Shown piece after piece: positions 25,769-36,231 of a stretch of DNA of 58,403 bases; position 1 is the first letter of the stretch, and each line of letters starts with the position of its first letter. Under the pieces are notes generated by a model. That model had not been told where the DNA came from, did not search any database, and was given only the letters and a program-made list of their open reading frames with translations. A program made the translations under genes and the position numbers. The DNA is from Mycobacterium barrassiae (GTDB taxonomy: Bacteria > Actinomycetota > Actinomycetes > Mycobacteriales > Mycobacteriaceae), in NCBI RefSeq assembly GCF_025822765.1, contig NZ_JACKUK010000037.1, positions 1 to 58,403 on the forward strand, in the 5' to 3' direction.

Positions 25769-26791
25769 TCAGTAGGCGCTGGCGGCCCCTTTCGGCACGA
25801 TGCCGTGGTGCAGTTCGGCCACGTCGGGATGGGCGCGGGTACGCGACTTCCACGCGTTCTCGCCGTAGGTGTTGAAGATCGGGTTGTCCGGGTCGGCCTC
25901 GACTCCACGCGACAGCGCCGCCAACTCCGGGGGCAGCGTGATGATCGGAACCTTCGCATCAAGCGAGGGGTTCAGGAAGAACGGAATGGACACACGATCG
26001 GTGTGCGGTGGAGGCGCGAGGACGCGATGACGGGTGGCGCGGAGATAACCACCCGTGGCGACCTCGAGCAGCTCACCGATGTTGACCACCAGGGCATCCG
26101 GCAGTGGCGGGACGTCGATCCACTGCCCCTCCTCGCCTTCGACCTGCAGACCGGTGGAGCCCTGCTCCAGCAGCAGCAACGTCAACACGCCTGAATCCTT
26201 GTGCACGCCAACGCCTTGGGTCGTGTCGCTGGTGCCGGGATAGCGCACCACCTTCATCAGGGTGGCGGGCCGGTCGGTGAATGCCGCATCGAACGTGTCC
26301 TCGACGGCCCCCAGCGAGACCGCCCAGTGACGCAGAAGGCGGATGCCGACCTCCGACAGCGTCGCCGCCCAGTCCTCGAACGCCGCGCGGAACCCTTCGA
26401 GCGCCGTCGGCCACAGATTGGGGCCCTGCAGCCGCCAATAACCTTCTGCACCATCGATCACCGGCCGCTCGGGTCCGATGTCGATCTGCTCACGCCAGTC
26501 GACCTTGCCATTGGTGAGCTCGCCGCCGATGCGTGAATAGCCGCGAAACTGTGGGCTTTTCAGCTGGCTGATCTCATTCTTGGCATCGAGCGGCAAGGCG
26601 AAGAATCGTCGCGCCAACCCGAGGACAGTGTCCATCTTGTCGCGTGGCACACCGTGACCGACGAGATAGAAGAATCCACTGTCATGCGCGGCCTCGCGCA
26701 ACTGTGCGCGGAACCGGGCCGGATCCGCTTCGGACTCCGCGAGATCGAGAACGGGGAGCATCACGCCATTGTCGACCCGCAATACGCTCAC
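25769..26791 (-). CDS. 2-oxoglutarate/Fe(II) oxygenase (isopenicillin N synthase family)
   Basis: Roughly 340-aa cytosolic dioxygenase. N-terminal DIOX_N domain (MLPVLDLAESEADPARFRAQ) then the double-stranded helix with the Fe triad: HxD in GVGVHKDSG, the distal His in RATRHRVLAPPP, and the 2-oxoglutarate pair RVS in HTDRVSIPFF. AAAGGAG is 6 nt before GTG 26791 but touches ATG 26797, so I favour the GTG. It heads the minus-strand sulfur-like cluster; oxidative release of a sulfur moiety, as in TauD-type enzymes (a different family), is conceivable but unproven. Confidence 0.82.
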   Translation of the reverse strand: MSVLRVDNGVMLPVLDLAESEADPARFRAQLREAAHDSGFFYLVGHGVPRDKMDTVLGLARRFFALPLDAKNEISQLKSPQFRGYSRIGGELTNGKVDWREQIDIGPERPVIDGAEGYWRLQGPNLWPTALEGFRAAFEDWAATLSEVGIRLLRHWAVSLGAVEDTFDAAFTDRPATLMKVVRYPGTSDTTQGVGVHKDSGVLTLLLLEQGSTGLQVEGEEGQWIDVPPLPDALVVNIGELLEVATGGYLRATRHRVLAPPPHTDRVSIPFFLNPSLDAKVPIITLPPELAALSRGVEADPDNPIFNTYGENAWKSRTRAHPDVAELHHGIVPKGAASAY

Positions 26792-26893
26792 GGCCATCTC
26801 CTTTAAACGACGCCACACCGGCGTATAGAAACCGTTAAATCACCATGCGCCAATCTCTTGGCCGACGGCTGCGCGCGGACCACCATCGTCGGC

Positions 26894-27169
26894 ATGAGTT
26901 ACAGCGGTCCTCGAGCGAATGACACCTCGCGCAAGGTGATCGATACCGCAGTCGGCGTCCTGGTCGGCCTCCGTGGCTGCTCACCGGCCGAGGCGTTCAC
27001 CGAACTGGTTGCGGTGACGCGGCAGACGGGAATCGGCATCGGCAGCATTGCCAACGACTTGGTGGCGGTCGCCAGCGGCACCTCGTCGGCGGACAACGCC
27101 GAGGCGTTCAACGTGTGGGGTGAATTGATCAGACGCGATCGGCGCGCACCTGTAGCCCCGAGCCGCTAA
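26894..27169 (+). CDS. ANTAR-domain RNA-binding protein
   Basis: 91 aa, essentially one ANTAR domain: KVIDTAVGVLVGLRGCSPAE, AFTELVAVTRQTGIGIGSIA, then ANDLVAVASG. ANTAR domains bind twin hairpins in mRNA leaders and prevent termination. No receiver or GAF domain is attached, so control of activity is not visible. ATG 26894 starts just before the domain; an in-frame TTG at 26858 is a weaker option. It is divergent from the 2OG oxygenase cluster. Confidence 0.75.
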   Translation: MSYSGPRANDTSRKVIDTAVGVLVGLRGCSPAEAFTELVAVTRQTGIGIGSIANDLVAVASGTSSADNAEAFNVWGELIRRDRRAPVAPSR

Positions 27170-27188
27170 CGTGCACGGCGCAGCGCCG

Positions 27189-27380
27189 TCACGGTGCCGC
27201 CTGGTGCGACATCGAGGGCTGCGGTGCAGGGTCGACATCCGCGTCGGGAGCGAACAAAAGACCGCCGAGAGCGATGATGACCACCCCGAGGAGCAACACT
27301 ATCCAAGGCCAACTTCCGACGGGTTGCAGCCGTGGAACGATTCCGCCTTCGGGAGCCGCCAACTCCGGATATTCGCCCAC
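27189..27380 (-). CDS. Small single-span membrane protein
   Basis: 63 aa: a polar head (GEYPELAAPEGGIVPRLQPV), one membrane helix (WPWIVLLLGVVIIALGGLLF) and an acidic tail (APDADVDPAPQPS). GTG start at 27380. No family recognised. The following gap 27381-27544 contains the short inverted repeat GGTTGC-AATC-GCAACC (27480-27495) and is AT-richer than its surroundings. Confidence 0.55.
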   Translation of the reverse strand: MGEYPELAAPEGGIVPRLQPVGSWPWIVLLLGVVIIALGGLLFAPDADVDPAPQPSMSHQAAP

Positions 27381-27544
27381 GCCTGCAGATTAGGGGCCCT
27401 CCGCCATCGCCGAGTTCGCAATGTCGGCCGCCATCGGTGAAACCGCAGGACGGCGATTGTGTTTCCTTTGAATCAGACTGGTTGCAATCGCAACCGCCGG
27501 TCAAAGCACGCAGCTGGAATACATTGATCTGACTGGTTATTTCG

Positions 27545-28255
27545 CTACTTGTTGGTGACGTTGGCCACCACGTCGCTCGCGATGGTCGCCGCCTCGTCGC
27601 CTGGCGAGTAGCTGCATGCCCACACCTCGATGGTGACGTTGGAGACCGGCGACAGCGCATGCTGGCACGCCCACCCGTCCGCATCGGACTGGACCGTGAG
27701 CTGGGTGATCAGGTTGTCTTCGGATTTGAGGTCTTCGAGTTCCCAGTCGTACGTGTTGCCGTTGTCGTCCACCGAAACCGTGTAGTTGGCGCACGACTCC
27801 CATGTCGCCTTGGACTTCTCGAAGAAGCCCAGCGCCTTGTCCGCCGACGGGTACAACACGATGGTCTGCTCGACCCAGTGATCGTTGTCGTCGCCTTCTT
27901 CGCGCGAGATCTGGTCCAGTACCGCCGTCCAGCCGCTGCCCGCGTACACGGGTTCCTCGGCTCCGTAGACCGCGCCCAGGCACTCCGGGTCCGAAACCTC
28001 GTTCGAGTGGTCGGTCATGTCATCCAGCTCGCTGGTGACCTCCATGGTCGTCGCGCCCATGATGGCGTTGATTTCACCGATCGTGAGCACCACGTCCTCG
28101 AGTTGTGACTCCTTCAGCGGCGCTACATCGGCTCCCGGGTTCTGGGCCCGCGTCGCGGTGCCCGAAATGGTGCTCACACAGCCGGTGAGCAGGACGGATG
28201 CCGCGATCACGGCGAATCCGGCACATGCCCGAGTGGCCCTACCGATATTGGTCAC
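27545..28255 (-). CDS. PknH-like sensor-domain lipoprotein
   Basis: 236-aa secreted lipoprotein: signal peptide with lipobox LLTGC (Cys26), then the extracellular sensor fold known from PknH (DPECLGAVYGAEEPVYAGSG, YPSADKALGFFEKSKATWES, NVTIEVWACSYSPGDEAAT). Conserved cysteines (about DPEC, WESC, WACQH, VWAC) could form the two disulfides of this fold. The ligand is unknown. It is not coupled to a kinase here. Confidence 0.82.
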   Translation of the reverse strand: MTNIGRATRACAGFAVIAASVLLTGCVSTISGTATRAQNPGADVAPLKESQLEDVVLTIGEINAIMGATTMEVTSELDDMTDHSNEVSDPECLGAVYGAEEPVYAGSGWTAVLDQISREEGDDNDHWVEQTIVLYPSADKALGFFEKSKATWESCANYTVSVDDNGNTYDWELEDLKSEDNLITQLTVQSDADGWACQHALSPVSNVTIEVWACSYSPGDEAATIASDVVANVTNK

Positions 28256-28318
28256 CGCGTTATTGTGACCGACTTCCGGCCGATGCGTGCGCCACCCGAC
28301 AATTCCGGGTCAAAGGCC

Positions 28319-29035
28319 TTACGCGGCGCCGACCTTCTCCAGCATCAGGCTCGCCACCCTCGACGCCCCGGCCGGGCCGCCGAGATTATTGGCGTCGGTA
28401 ACCTCCACGTCCACAACACAATCCGCCGCCACCCCGAGCGCCCGCTGGGTCATCGAACCGGCGTCGTGCATCACCATCGCCGACACCATCCGGCCGTCGA
28501 CCGACACGTCGGTGACCCTGCTCGTTTCCTGGGCACCATGTCCGGGTTGGTCCAACACCAGCGTCTGGCCGTTGCAGCGGTGCCACCTTTCTGCTGCAGC
28601 GGCGAAAAACGCCTGCGCATCAGCCTCGGAGTCGAACTGCACGACGCCGAAGAACCCGGACACCGGTGGCCTGTCGAACGTTCCGCCTGCCCACGACTGG
28701 CTCGCCACCCGCTGCACCGGACCTGCCTCGTAGACCACTCGCTGCAGCCGGTACGCCGGGCTGACGCAGTCGGCGGGCGTCGCATCTGCTGCGCCGATGC
28801 TGGCCAGCAGCATGTCGGGGCCGCCCTGGACGCGCTGGCTCATCATGCCGTTGGGGCCGAGAACGACCAGCTCATCCTGCGTGGGCAGGATCTTCTCCAG
28901 TGCCCGGACCGGCGACGGCTGAACGGCTTCGGCGATCCGCACCGTCGGCCGCGCGTCCTGGGCAGGAGCCCCGCAGGCCGCAAGAACGACGCACGCGCTC
29001 AACGCACCCACTGTGCGAGCCGTTGAGCGCACCAT
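28319..29035 (-). CDS. lppR: Sensor-domain lipoprotein LppR
   Basis: 238-aa lipoprotein with lipobox VLAAC (Cys21) and a PknH-type sensor fold (DCVSPAYRLQRVVYEA, FDSEADAQAFFAAAAERWHRC, VAADCVVDVEVTDANNLGG). The position directly beside lepA equals Rv2403c (lppR). Related in fold to the lipoprotein at 27545 but diverged. No enzyme motif; probably an envelope ligand-binding protein. Confidence 0.82.
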   Translation of the reverse strand: MVRSTARTVGALSACVVLAACGAPAQDARPTVRIAEAVQPSPVRALEKILPTQDELVVLGPNGMMSQRVQGGPDMLLASIGAADATPADCVSPAYRLQRVVYEAGPVQRVASQSWAGGTFDRPPVSGFFGVVQFDSEADAQAFFAAAAERWHRCNGQTLVLDQPGHGAQETSRVTDVSVDGRMVSAMVMHDAGSMTQRALGVAADCVVDVEVTDANNLGGPAGASRVASLMLEKVGAA

Positions 29036-29047
29036 CTTCGGTGGAAC

Positions 29048-30889
<1,842 letters not shown>

Positions 30890-30990
30890 GGGAATCTCCT
30901 GGTGAGCGGTGTGATGGGCAGTACCAGGGTATCTAGCCGGGCCCCAGTCGACACAATCGCGGCAACTGGGCTTCGCCTAAGCTCGTGAAT

Positions 30991-31590
30991 ATGGCTCTGC
31001 CCTGGAAAGTACCGAAGACCTTCCAGCGCTTTGCGGAGAACCTGGTGTTCAACGAGGCGCCGAAGTTCATCCGCCAGCAGCTGCAGTCCGAGACCGTGAC
31101 CCGCGGTATCCAGCAGGGCATCAAGCTCGGTATCGACGCCATCGTGGGTGCCCCGGCCGAGGAACCCCGCGCGATCACCGCAGGCCGTCCGGTGAGCCAG
31201 AACTTCGTGCCGACCGCGCACCGGGCCCGCAAGGTGATCTACGCCCCCCAACTCGACGGCCGCGCCGACCCCGGGGAGATCGTGTGGACCTGGGTCGTCT
31301 ACGAGGACGACCCCTCGAAGGGCAAGGACCGGCCGGTGCTCGTCGTGGGACGCGACCGGGCCACCCTGCTCGGCCTGATGCTGTCCAGCCAGGACCACCA
31401 CCGCGACGACCCCAACTGGGTCAGCATCGGCCGCGGCACCTGGGACTACGAGAGCAGGGCCAGCTGGGTGCGGCTGGACCGCGTGCTGGATGTGCCCGAA
31501 GAGGGCATCCGCCGCGAAGGCGCGATCCTTGCGCGGGAGACGTTCGAGGTGGTCGCCGCGCGGCTGCGCGCCGAGTACTCCTGGAGCTGA
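30991..31590 (+). CDS. PemK/MazF-like protein without adjacent antitoxin
   Basis: 199 aa, equivalent to Rv2405. About 95 N-terminal residues (WKVPKTFQRFAENLVFNEAP) precede a PemK/MazF-like beta barrel (DPGEIVWTWVVYEDDPSKGK, DRPVLVVGR). Normal MazF toxins are about 110 aa and paired with an antitoxin; here there is neither a partner gene nor a bare toxin. TAAGCT ends 7 nt before ATG 30991, so leaderless expression is plausible; GTG 30985 is the alternative. Probably a housekeeping derivative of the fold rather than an active toxin. Confidence 0.78.
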   Translation: MALPWKVPKTFQRFAENLVFNEAPKFIRQQLQSETVTRGIQQGIKLGIDAIVGAPAEEPRAITAGRPVSQNFVPTAHRARKVIYAPQLDGRADPGEIVWTWVVYEDDPSKGKDRPVLVVGRDRATLLGLMLSSQDHHRDDPNWVSIGRGTWDYESRASWVRLDRVLDVPEEGIRREGAILARETFEVVAARLRAEYSWS

Positions 31591-31623
31591 TTTCCTTCCG
31601 CGAGCTGGGCCCACACCGTAGGT

Positions 31624-31641
31624 AGGGGAACGCGAACTCCC
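31624..31641. terminator. Weak terminator-like hairpin after the PemK-like gene
   Basis: GGGGA and TCCCC (31624-31641) form a short stem around an 8-nt loop between two convergent genes; T-rich sequence lies 30 nt later (gggggttttt). The stem is short, so this is tentative. Confidence 0.3.
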
Positions 31642-31690
31642 CATTTCGCGACGTGTCGGGGGTTTTTGCGTCTGCTCGGCATCGGAGATG

Positions 31691-33466
31691 TCAACGTCGC
31701 AGATACACCGAGCACGTCGACGACCTGCAATCAAACAACCGGATGAAGCCAGCTGGGTCACGACGCACGGCCTCGCCCGCGGCGGTGCGCTGCCCGACGA
31801 TGAGCAGCCGCACGTTGTCGTCGTGCACCAGACGGTCGGCGGCCTCGGCCGTGGCGTCGTCGGGGATGCGTACCGCGCTGCGGGACAGATCGGGCGGCCA
31901 GGCGTAATACGGCAGCTCGAGCGTGTCGTCGAACAGTGTGATCTCGCCGGAACCCACCCTGGCGACCGCGTCGAGGAACTTTGTCGGCGGGCCTTCGGCC
32001 CCGACGGATCTGCGGCGCTCGTCATCGGTCATGCCGAAATAGGCGCGCAGCGTGGGCCCCTCTCCGGTCAACCCGGGGTAGGCGACGTAGATGTTGTGTG
32101 CGGCGACGAGGGCAACGAGGCCGAACACCGCGACGCGCGCCGACCGGCCCAGTCGCCGGTGGTCGATCGCGGGCGCCGCGAAGGCGAGCACCAATCCGGC
32201 GAACGGGAGCACGAAACGGGCGACCGCGGGATCGGGCGTGGCGAGCGTCGCGGCGAAGACGAGCGCGACGAGTACCGAGCGTGTCCGGGCCGCGCGGACC
32301 ACGGCGACCGGCAGGGCGACCAGAAACAACAGACCGAGCCCGCCGATGCGCATATCGAATGCCGGCACCGGAGGCCAGATCGTCGTCCACGAGGTGACGA
32401 TTCGCTCGACGACGTTGCCGCTGGTGCGCGGCGCACCAGCCCCCGAGGCCAGAAGTTCTGACATCGGATACCGGCCGGGCAGGTGCATCGGACCGATGTC
32501 GATGCGCACCGGCCATACCGGATTGCCTTGTCGCACAATGCTGGTCACGTAGGTTTCGCCACCGAGCAGCAGCACGAGCACGCCCGCGACGCCGAGTGTG
32601 CGCCACCAACCGGACCGCCACGCGATCACGACCAGTGCGGCGAACACGACGAGGGCGGCCACGGGCGCGCTGGGTTTCGAGCCCACGAAAAGGCCGAGCG
32701 CTGTCGCCGCGAGAAGAAGTCTGGTGCGGTCGACGGGTCCCAGCACGAACGCGATCGCGGTGAGCAACAGCGCCGCTGACGCGACGTCGACGTAGTTCGT
32801 CGGCAGTTGCAGAAACACCGCGGGCAGCGTCAGCCACGCTGCACCGGCCGCGACTGCAGTAGCCGACCGTGCGCCTTGCCCGCGAGCGATCACCGCAATC
32901 GCCAGAGCGCCGAGCAACCCGAACGGCAGATGACCGAGTTCGACCAACTGGTCGTCGGGGATCAGCGCACGCCAGGCGATGAAGACGTTTTCGACGTTGT
33001 GCGGATAGCTCGAGATGTAGGGGACATCGGCGGGGACATCGGTCAAAGTGCCGTGCTGCAACGCGAAGTTCACATACGGCAGGTGGTAGCCCAACGCATC
33101 CCACTGCCAGACCGGCAACAGGTAGGCCGCCGTCACCGCGATCGCCAAACCGCCCCCGGCGACCAGCAACACGGGCACCGTTTCGACGGTCGCCGGCAGG
33201 CGCACCCGCGGCCACGGCAGCCCCCGGATGTACACGGCCGCAACAACAGTGGCGGACACGATGACGCTTGCACCGAGCAGCACCGCCGTCGTCAGCGCGC
33301 CTATTGCGCCCAATGCGCGCACCCCGACAACCACGGTGACCGCGGTCAGCAGCGCACCTCCCAGCAGGCGCTCACCGGCCGATGCTTTGCGCGGGAACAG
33401 CAACGCGCTGAACCCGATCGCCGTGACGGCGGCCGACGCGAGGGCGATCGGCAGCGCCCACGCCAT
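31691..33466 (-). CDS. Polytopic membrane protein, GT-C glycosyltransferase-like
   Basis: 591 aa with about 11-13 membrane spans and a hydrophilic C-terminus. WQWDALGYHLPYVNFALQHG after the first spans resembles the first extracytoplasmic loop of GT-C polyprenyl-phosphate-sugar transferases, and the conserved Asp in it could be catalytic. The long C-terminal domain (after DDERRRSVGAEGPPTKFLDA) ends in CSVYLRR with two cysteines. Divergent from the GT2 glycosyltransferase gene at 33534. The exact family and sugar are not determinable by eye. Confidence 0.65.
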   Translation of the reverse strand: MAWALPIALASAAVTAIGFSALLFPRKASAGERLLGGALLTAVTVVVGVRALGAIGALTTAVLLGASVIVSATVVAAVYIRGLPWPRVRLPATVETVPVLLVAGGGLAIAVTAAYLLPVWQWDALGYHLPYVNFALQHGTLTDVPADVPYISSYPHNVENVFIAWRALIPDDQLVELGHLPFGLLGALAIAVIARGQGARSATAVAAGAAWLTLPAVFLQLPTNYVDVASAALLLTAIAFVLGPVDRTRLLLAATALGLFVGSKPSAPVAALVVFAALVVIAWRSGWWRTLGVAGVLVLLLGGETYVTSIVRQGNPVWPVRIDIGPMHLPGRYPMSELLASGAGAPRTSGNVVERIVTSWTTIWPPVPAFDMRIGGLGLLFLVALPVAVVRAARTRSVLVALVFAATLATPDPAVARFVLPFAGLVLAFAAPAIDHRRLGRSARVAVFGLVALVAAHNIYVAYPGLTGEGPTLRAYFGMTDDERRRSVGAEGPPTKFLDAVARVGSGEITLFDDTLELPYYAWPPDLSRSAVRIPDDATAEAADRLVHDDNVRLLIVGQRTAAGEAVRRDPAGFIRLFDCRSSTCSVYLRR

Positions 33467-33533
33467 CAGGACACCCGCTCGACGGTCATTCGCCTGAACC
33501 CTCCGCCACCGATCTGCATGAATACAATCTCAC

Positions 33534-34991
33534 GTGTTGTCCGAACAACTCGCTACCGCACTGCGTCGCTACTCATCGAGGCTCACGCCGCCGCCGACGC
33601 CTGCCGTCAGCGTGCTCATCCACCTTGCTGTGCTTGTGTGTTGGGTGGCGCTGTTCCTGAATGCCTTCGGCAGGGGCGGGCTGTTCGCATGGTCGGTCGG
33701 GTTGGCCTACCTCGCCTATGACACGGTTTTGGTCGGCTTCACCGCCTGGCAGATCCGTGATCTCATCTCGACGGGTGACAGCCATCGCGCGGAGGCGGCC
33801 GTCCGCCTCAGCCTGTCGGTACTGATAGCGGTGCACAACGAGGCGGCCGTGCTGCCCGCGACGGTCGGGGCGTTGCTCAGTCAGGACGACCCACCCGACG
33901 AGATCGTCGTCGCCGACGACGGTTCCACCGACGCCACCGCCGAGGTGTTGCGCGCTGAGTTCGGCCTAGTGGAACCCGACGTCGGCGCGAAATCGACCGT
34001 GACGCACGGGACGACGTCAATCGTGTGGCTGCGACTGTCCCACGGAGGAAAAGCTCGGGCGCTCAATGCGGCGATCACCGCGACAGATACCGATATCATG
34101 GTCACCGTGGACGGCGACACGCTCCTCGAGCGGCCGGCCATCGGTGTTGTGCGTCAAGCATTCTCGCGTGATCCGAATCTGGCGGGCGTAACCGGCATCA
34201 TCACACCGGTGTGCCGGCCCACGTTCGTCGGGCGGATCTGGCAGTTCTTCCAGACATACGAATACGTCCGAAACTTTCTCGGCCGCTATGCGTTCATGCG
34301 GATCGACTGCCTGCAACTGATATCGGGTGCGTTCGCGGGCTTTCGGCGCGAACATGTCGTCGAGCTCGGCGGCTTCGACGAGGTCTGCATGGTCGAAGAT
34401 TACGAGCTGGTGCACCGGCTGCGCCGGTATGCGGGAGAACATGGGCTGCCATGGAAGTTCGAGGTATTGGGCGGTGCGCAGGCCCGCACCGAGGCGCCCG
34501 GTTCGGTGGCGGCCTTCCTGCGGCAGCGACGCCGTTGGTTCGGCGGCTTCCTGCAGACGCAGTGGTGGTACCGCGCGATGACGGGCGACCGACGCATGGG
34601 TCGACTCGGCACCGTGATGCTGCCCATCAAGGCCGTCGACACCCTCACGCCGATCTTCGGACTCGTGGCCTTCGGACTGCTGATCGGTTACGCGGTGACA
34701 AGGCAAACCGACATACTCGGTCCGGTGCTTCTCGTCGTCGCGGGAAAGCTCGCCATCGACGTGGTTTTCGGGGTGTGGGCCATGCGCCGCTACCGATGGT
34801 GGGTCGGCGACCCCGGCCGCGGGAGCCTCGTCGGTATCACCCTGATGACGATCGTCGAACCGGTCACATTCCGGTTGATGCTGCATGGCGGCGCGCTTTT
34901 GGGGTGGTTCGCTTTCCTCAGCGGCGGGCAGCGTTGGGGCCGTCAGCACCGCTTCGGGCTGCGCGGCACCCACAACGCCCCAGACCAGTAG
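33534..34991 (+). CDS. Family 2 membrane glycosyltransferase
   Basis: 485 aa of the processive GT2 type (cellulose/hyaluronan/PNAG synthase-like). Two N-terminal spans, then the GT-A domain with SVLIAVHNEAAVLPATVGAL, ADDGSTDAT, the metal-binding VDGDTL, catalytic VEDYEL and RQRRRWFGGF, then three or four C-terminal spans. TACAAT (33523-33528) lies 5 nt before GTG 33534. With the divergent GT-C-like gene it may build and modify an envelope glycan. In M. tuberculosis neither gene is at this place (Rv2405 is followed by Rv2406c). Confidence 0.83.
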   Translation: MLSEQLATALRRYSSRLTPPPTPAVSVLIHLAVLVCWVALFLNAFGRGGLFAWSVGLAYLAYDTVLVGFTAWQIRDLISTGDSHRAEAAVRLSLSVLIAVHNEAAVLPATVGALLSQDDPPDEIVVADDGSTDATAEVLRAEFGLVEPDVGAKSTVTHGTTSIVWLRLSHGGKARALNAAITATDTDIMVTVDGDTLLERPAIGVVRQAFSRDPNLAGVTGIITPVCRPTFVGRIWQFFQTYEYVRNFLGRYAFMRIDCLQLISGAFAGFRREHVVELGGFDEVCMVEDYELVHRLRRYAGEHGLPWKFEVLGGAQARTEAPGSVAAFLRQRRRWFGGFLQTQWWYRAMTGDRRMGRLGTVMLPIKAVDTLTPIFGLVAFGLLIGYAVTRQTDILGPVLLVVAGKLAIDVVFGVWAMRRYRWWVGDPGRGSLVGITLMTIVEPVTFRLMLHGGALLGWFAFLSGGQRWGRQHRFGLRGTHNAPDQ

Positions 34992-34993
34992 CT

Positions 34994-35036
34994 ATCGTGG
35001 CTCCCGCCACTTCTGCCTCATCGTGGCTCGCGCCAC
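34994..35036. terminator. Two tandem hairpins between convergent genes
   Basis: GTGGC-TCCC-GCCAC (34997-35010) and GTGGC-TCGC-GCCAC (35023-35036) form two identical 5-bp stems inside a 17-bp direct repeat with one mismatch. The first lies after the GT2 stop; the second overlaps the last codons of the GNAT gene. They may end transcription in both directions. Confidence 0.45.
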
Positions 35037-35626
35037 ATGGGCCACATCGAGGGCCCCCCATCCGGCAACTTGATCTCCCCCATCACCTCGAATCCGAACC
35101 GCAGATAGTAGGACTCGTTGCGCGGGTTGCTGTTCTCGAGATACGCAGGCACACCTTCGGCGTCGCAGCGGTCCAGGCGCGAACGCATCAGCGCCTGCCC
35201 GAAACCCGCACCGCGCACCGACGGGTCGCTGCCGATCACCATCAGATACCAATGCGGTTCCTCGGGATGGTGCTCTTCCATCAGCTCCATCACCTGCATG
35301 CTGGCCTGCGCCCGCGAGCGAAACGCCCACAGCATCACGGGCATCATCGCGAGCTGTTCGAACCAGCCGGCCTTGCGCTGACCCGGCGGATCCCACAGCG
35401 TGGCCGCACCAACCGAGCCGTCGCGCCGGGCGACCTCAGACCCCGCGCGGGGCAGGAAATGATGTCGCGCAAGACCGGAGAAGGCCCGCGTCAGCGATTT
35501 GAGCCGGGTCCGGTCGTCGGGCAGCATCCATGACATCACCGGGTCGTCGTAGAACGCGCGCGCCAGCACCGTCGCCATACCGCCCACCTGACGCCGCTGA
35601 GCAGGCTCGACCTCGATGTCAGCCAC
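35018..35626 (-). CDS. GNAT-family N-acetyltransferase
   Basis: 202 aa with the acetyl-CoA loop PSVRGAGFGQALM and the following NPRNESYYLRFGFEVMGE that closes the GNAT fold. The N-terminal half (VLARAFYDDPVMSWMLPDDR) is typical of actinobacterial GNAT proteins. It starts 8 nt inside the end of the CBS gene, so the two are coupled. The substrate is unknown; nothing in the sequence tells whether it acts on a protein, an antibiotic or a metabolite. Confidence 0.82.
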   Translation of the reverse strand: MADIEVEPAQRRQVGGMATVLARAFYDDPVMSWMLPDDRTRLKSLTRAFSGLARHHFLPRAGSEVARRDGSVGAATLWDPPGQRKAGWFEQLAMMPVMLWAFRSRAQASMQVMELMEEHHPEEPHWYLMVIGSDPSVRGAGFGQALMRSRLDRCDAEGVPAYLENSNPRNESYYLRFGFEVMGEIKLPDGGPSMWPMWREPR

Positions 35627-36047
35627 GGGTGATGTAGGCCTGCAGCTGCTCCTGCTGGGCTTCGAGCTCTTCCATCCGCGTTTTCACGACGTCGCCGATG
35701 CTCACGATTCCGGCGAGCCGGCCGTTCTCCATGACGGGGATGTGCCGGACCCGCTTCGTGGTCATCAGCGCGCTGAGACTGTCGACAGTGTCGTTCAGGC
35801 TGCATGTCGCCACGAACGAGGTCATGATCTCCGACACCGGCTGCCGCAGCAGCTCGGCGCCGCGCTGCTGCAACGCCCGCACGACATCGCGCTCGGAGAC
35901 GATGCCGATCACTCCGTCGGGCGAGACCACCACCATCGCGCCGATGTTGTGCACAGAAAGCTCGGTGAGCAGCCCGGATACCGACGTCTCCGGGGTGATG
36001 GTCGCCACCGACGCACCCTTGTTCCGCAATACGTCCGCGATCCGCAT
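35619..36047 (-). CDS. CBS-pair domain protein
   Basis: 142 aa made of two CBS motifs (IADVLRNKGASVATITPETS, VVVSPDGVIGIVSERDVVRA; then VSEIMTSFVATCSLNDTVDS, MENGRLAGIVSIGDVVKTR). CBS pairs bind adenine nucleotides or S-adenosyl ligands and act as energy sensors. It corresponds to Rv2406c. No catalytic domain is attached. It is coupled to the GNAT gene that follows. Confidence 0.87.
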   Translation of the reverse strand: MRIADVLRNKGASVATITPETSVSGLLTELSVHNIGAMVVVSPDGVIGIVSERDVVRALQQRGAELLRQPVSEIMTSFVATCSLNDTVDSLSALMTTKRVRHIPVMENGRLAGIVSIGDVVKTRMEELEAQQEQLQAYITRG

Positions 36048-36231
36048 CGTTGCCTCCGCTCATGACCTGCCTCACATCAGGCTATGTCCGAGTCGCGCTG
36101 CGCGAAAGCTTTTGGCATCGGTGTCCCAAAAAACGCTGAAAGCTCCCTGTGAAGGAATAGAACGGTGGTACCCGCCGCTGCACCTTCTTGTCTCTCGCTA
36201 GGTTCAGACCGTCGACATGAAATGGAGAACC

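Noticed and set aside
27480-27495. Inverted repeat GGTTGC-AATC-GCAACC
   Set aside because: Six-bp arms occur often by chance, and no neighbouring regulator suggests an operator.
34992-35020. Nine-codon minus-strand ORF MRQKWREPR after the GNAT stop
   Set aside because: It comes from the duplicated hairpin sequence and has no independent support.
34211-35533. 440-aa plus-strand frame across the GT2 3' end and GNAT
   Set aside because: Arg/Pro/His-rich low-complexity translation overlapping two convincing genes.
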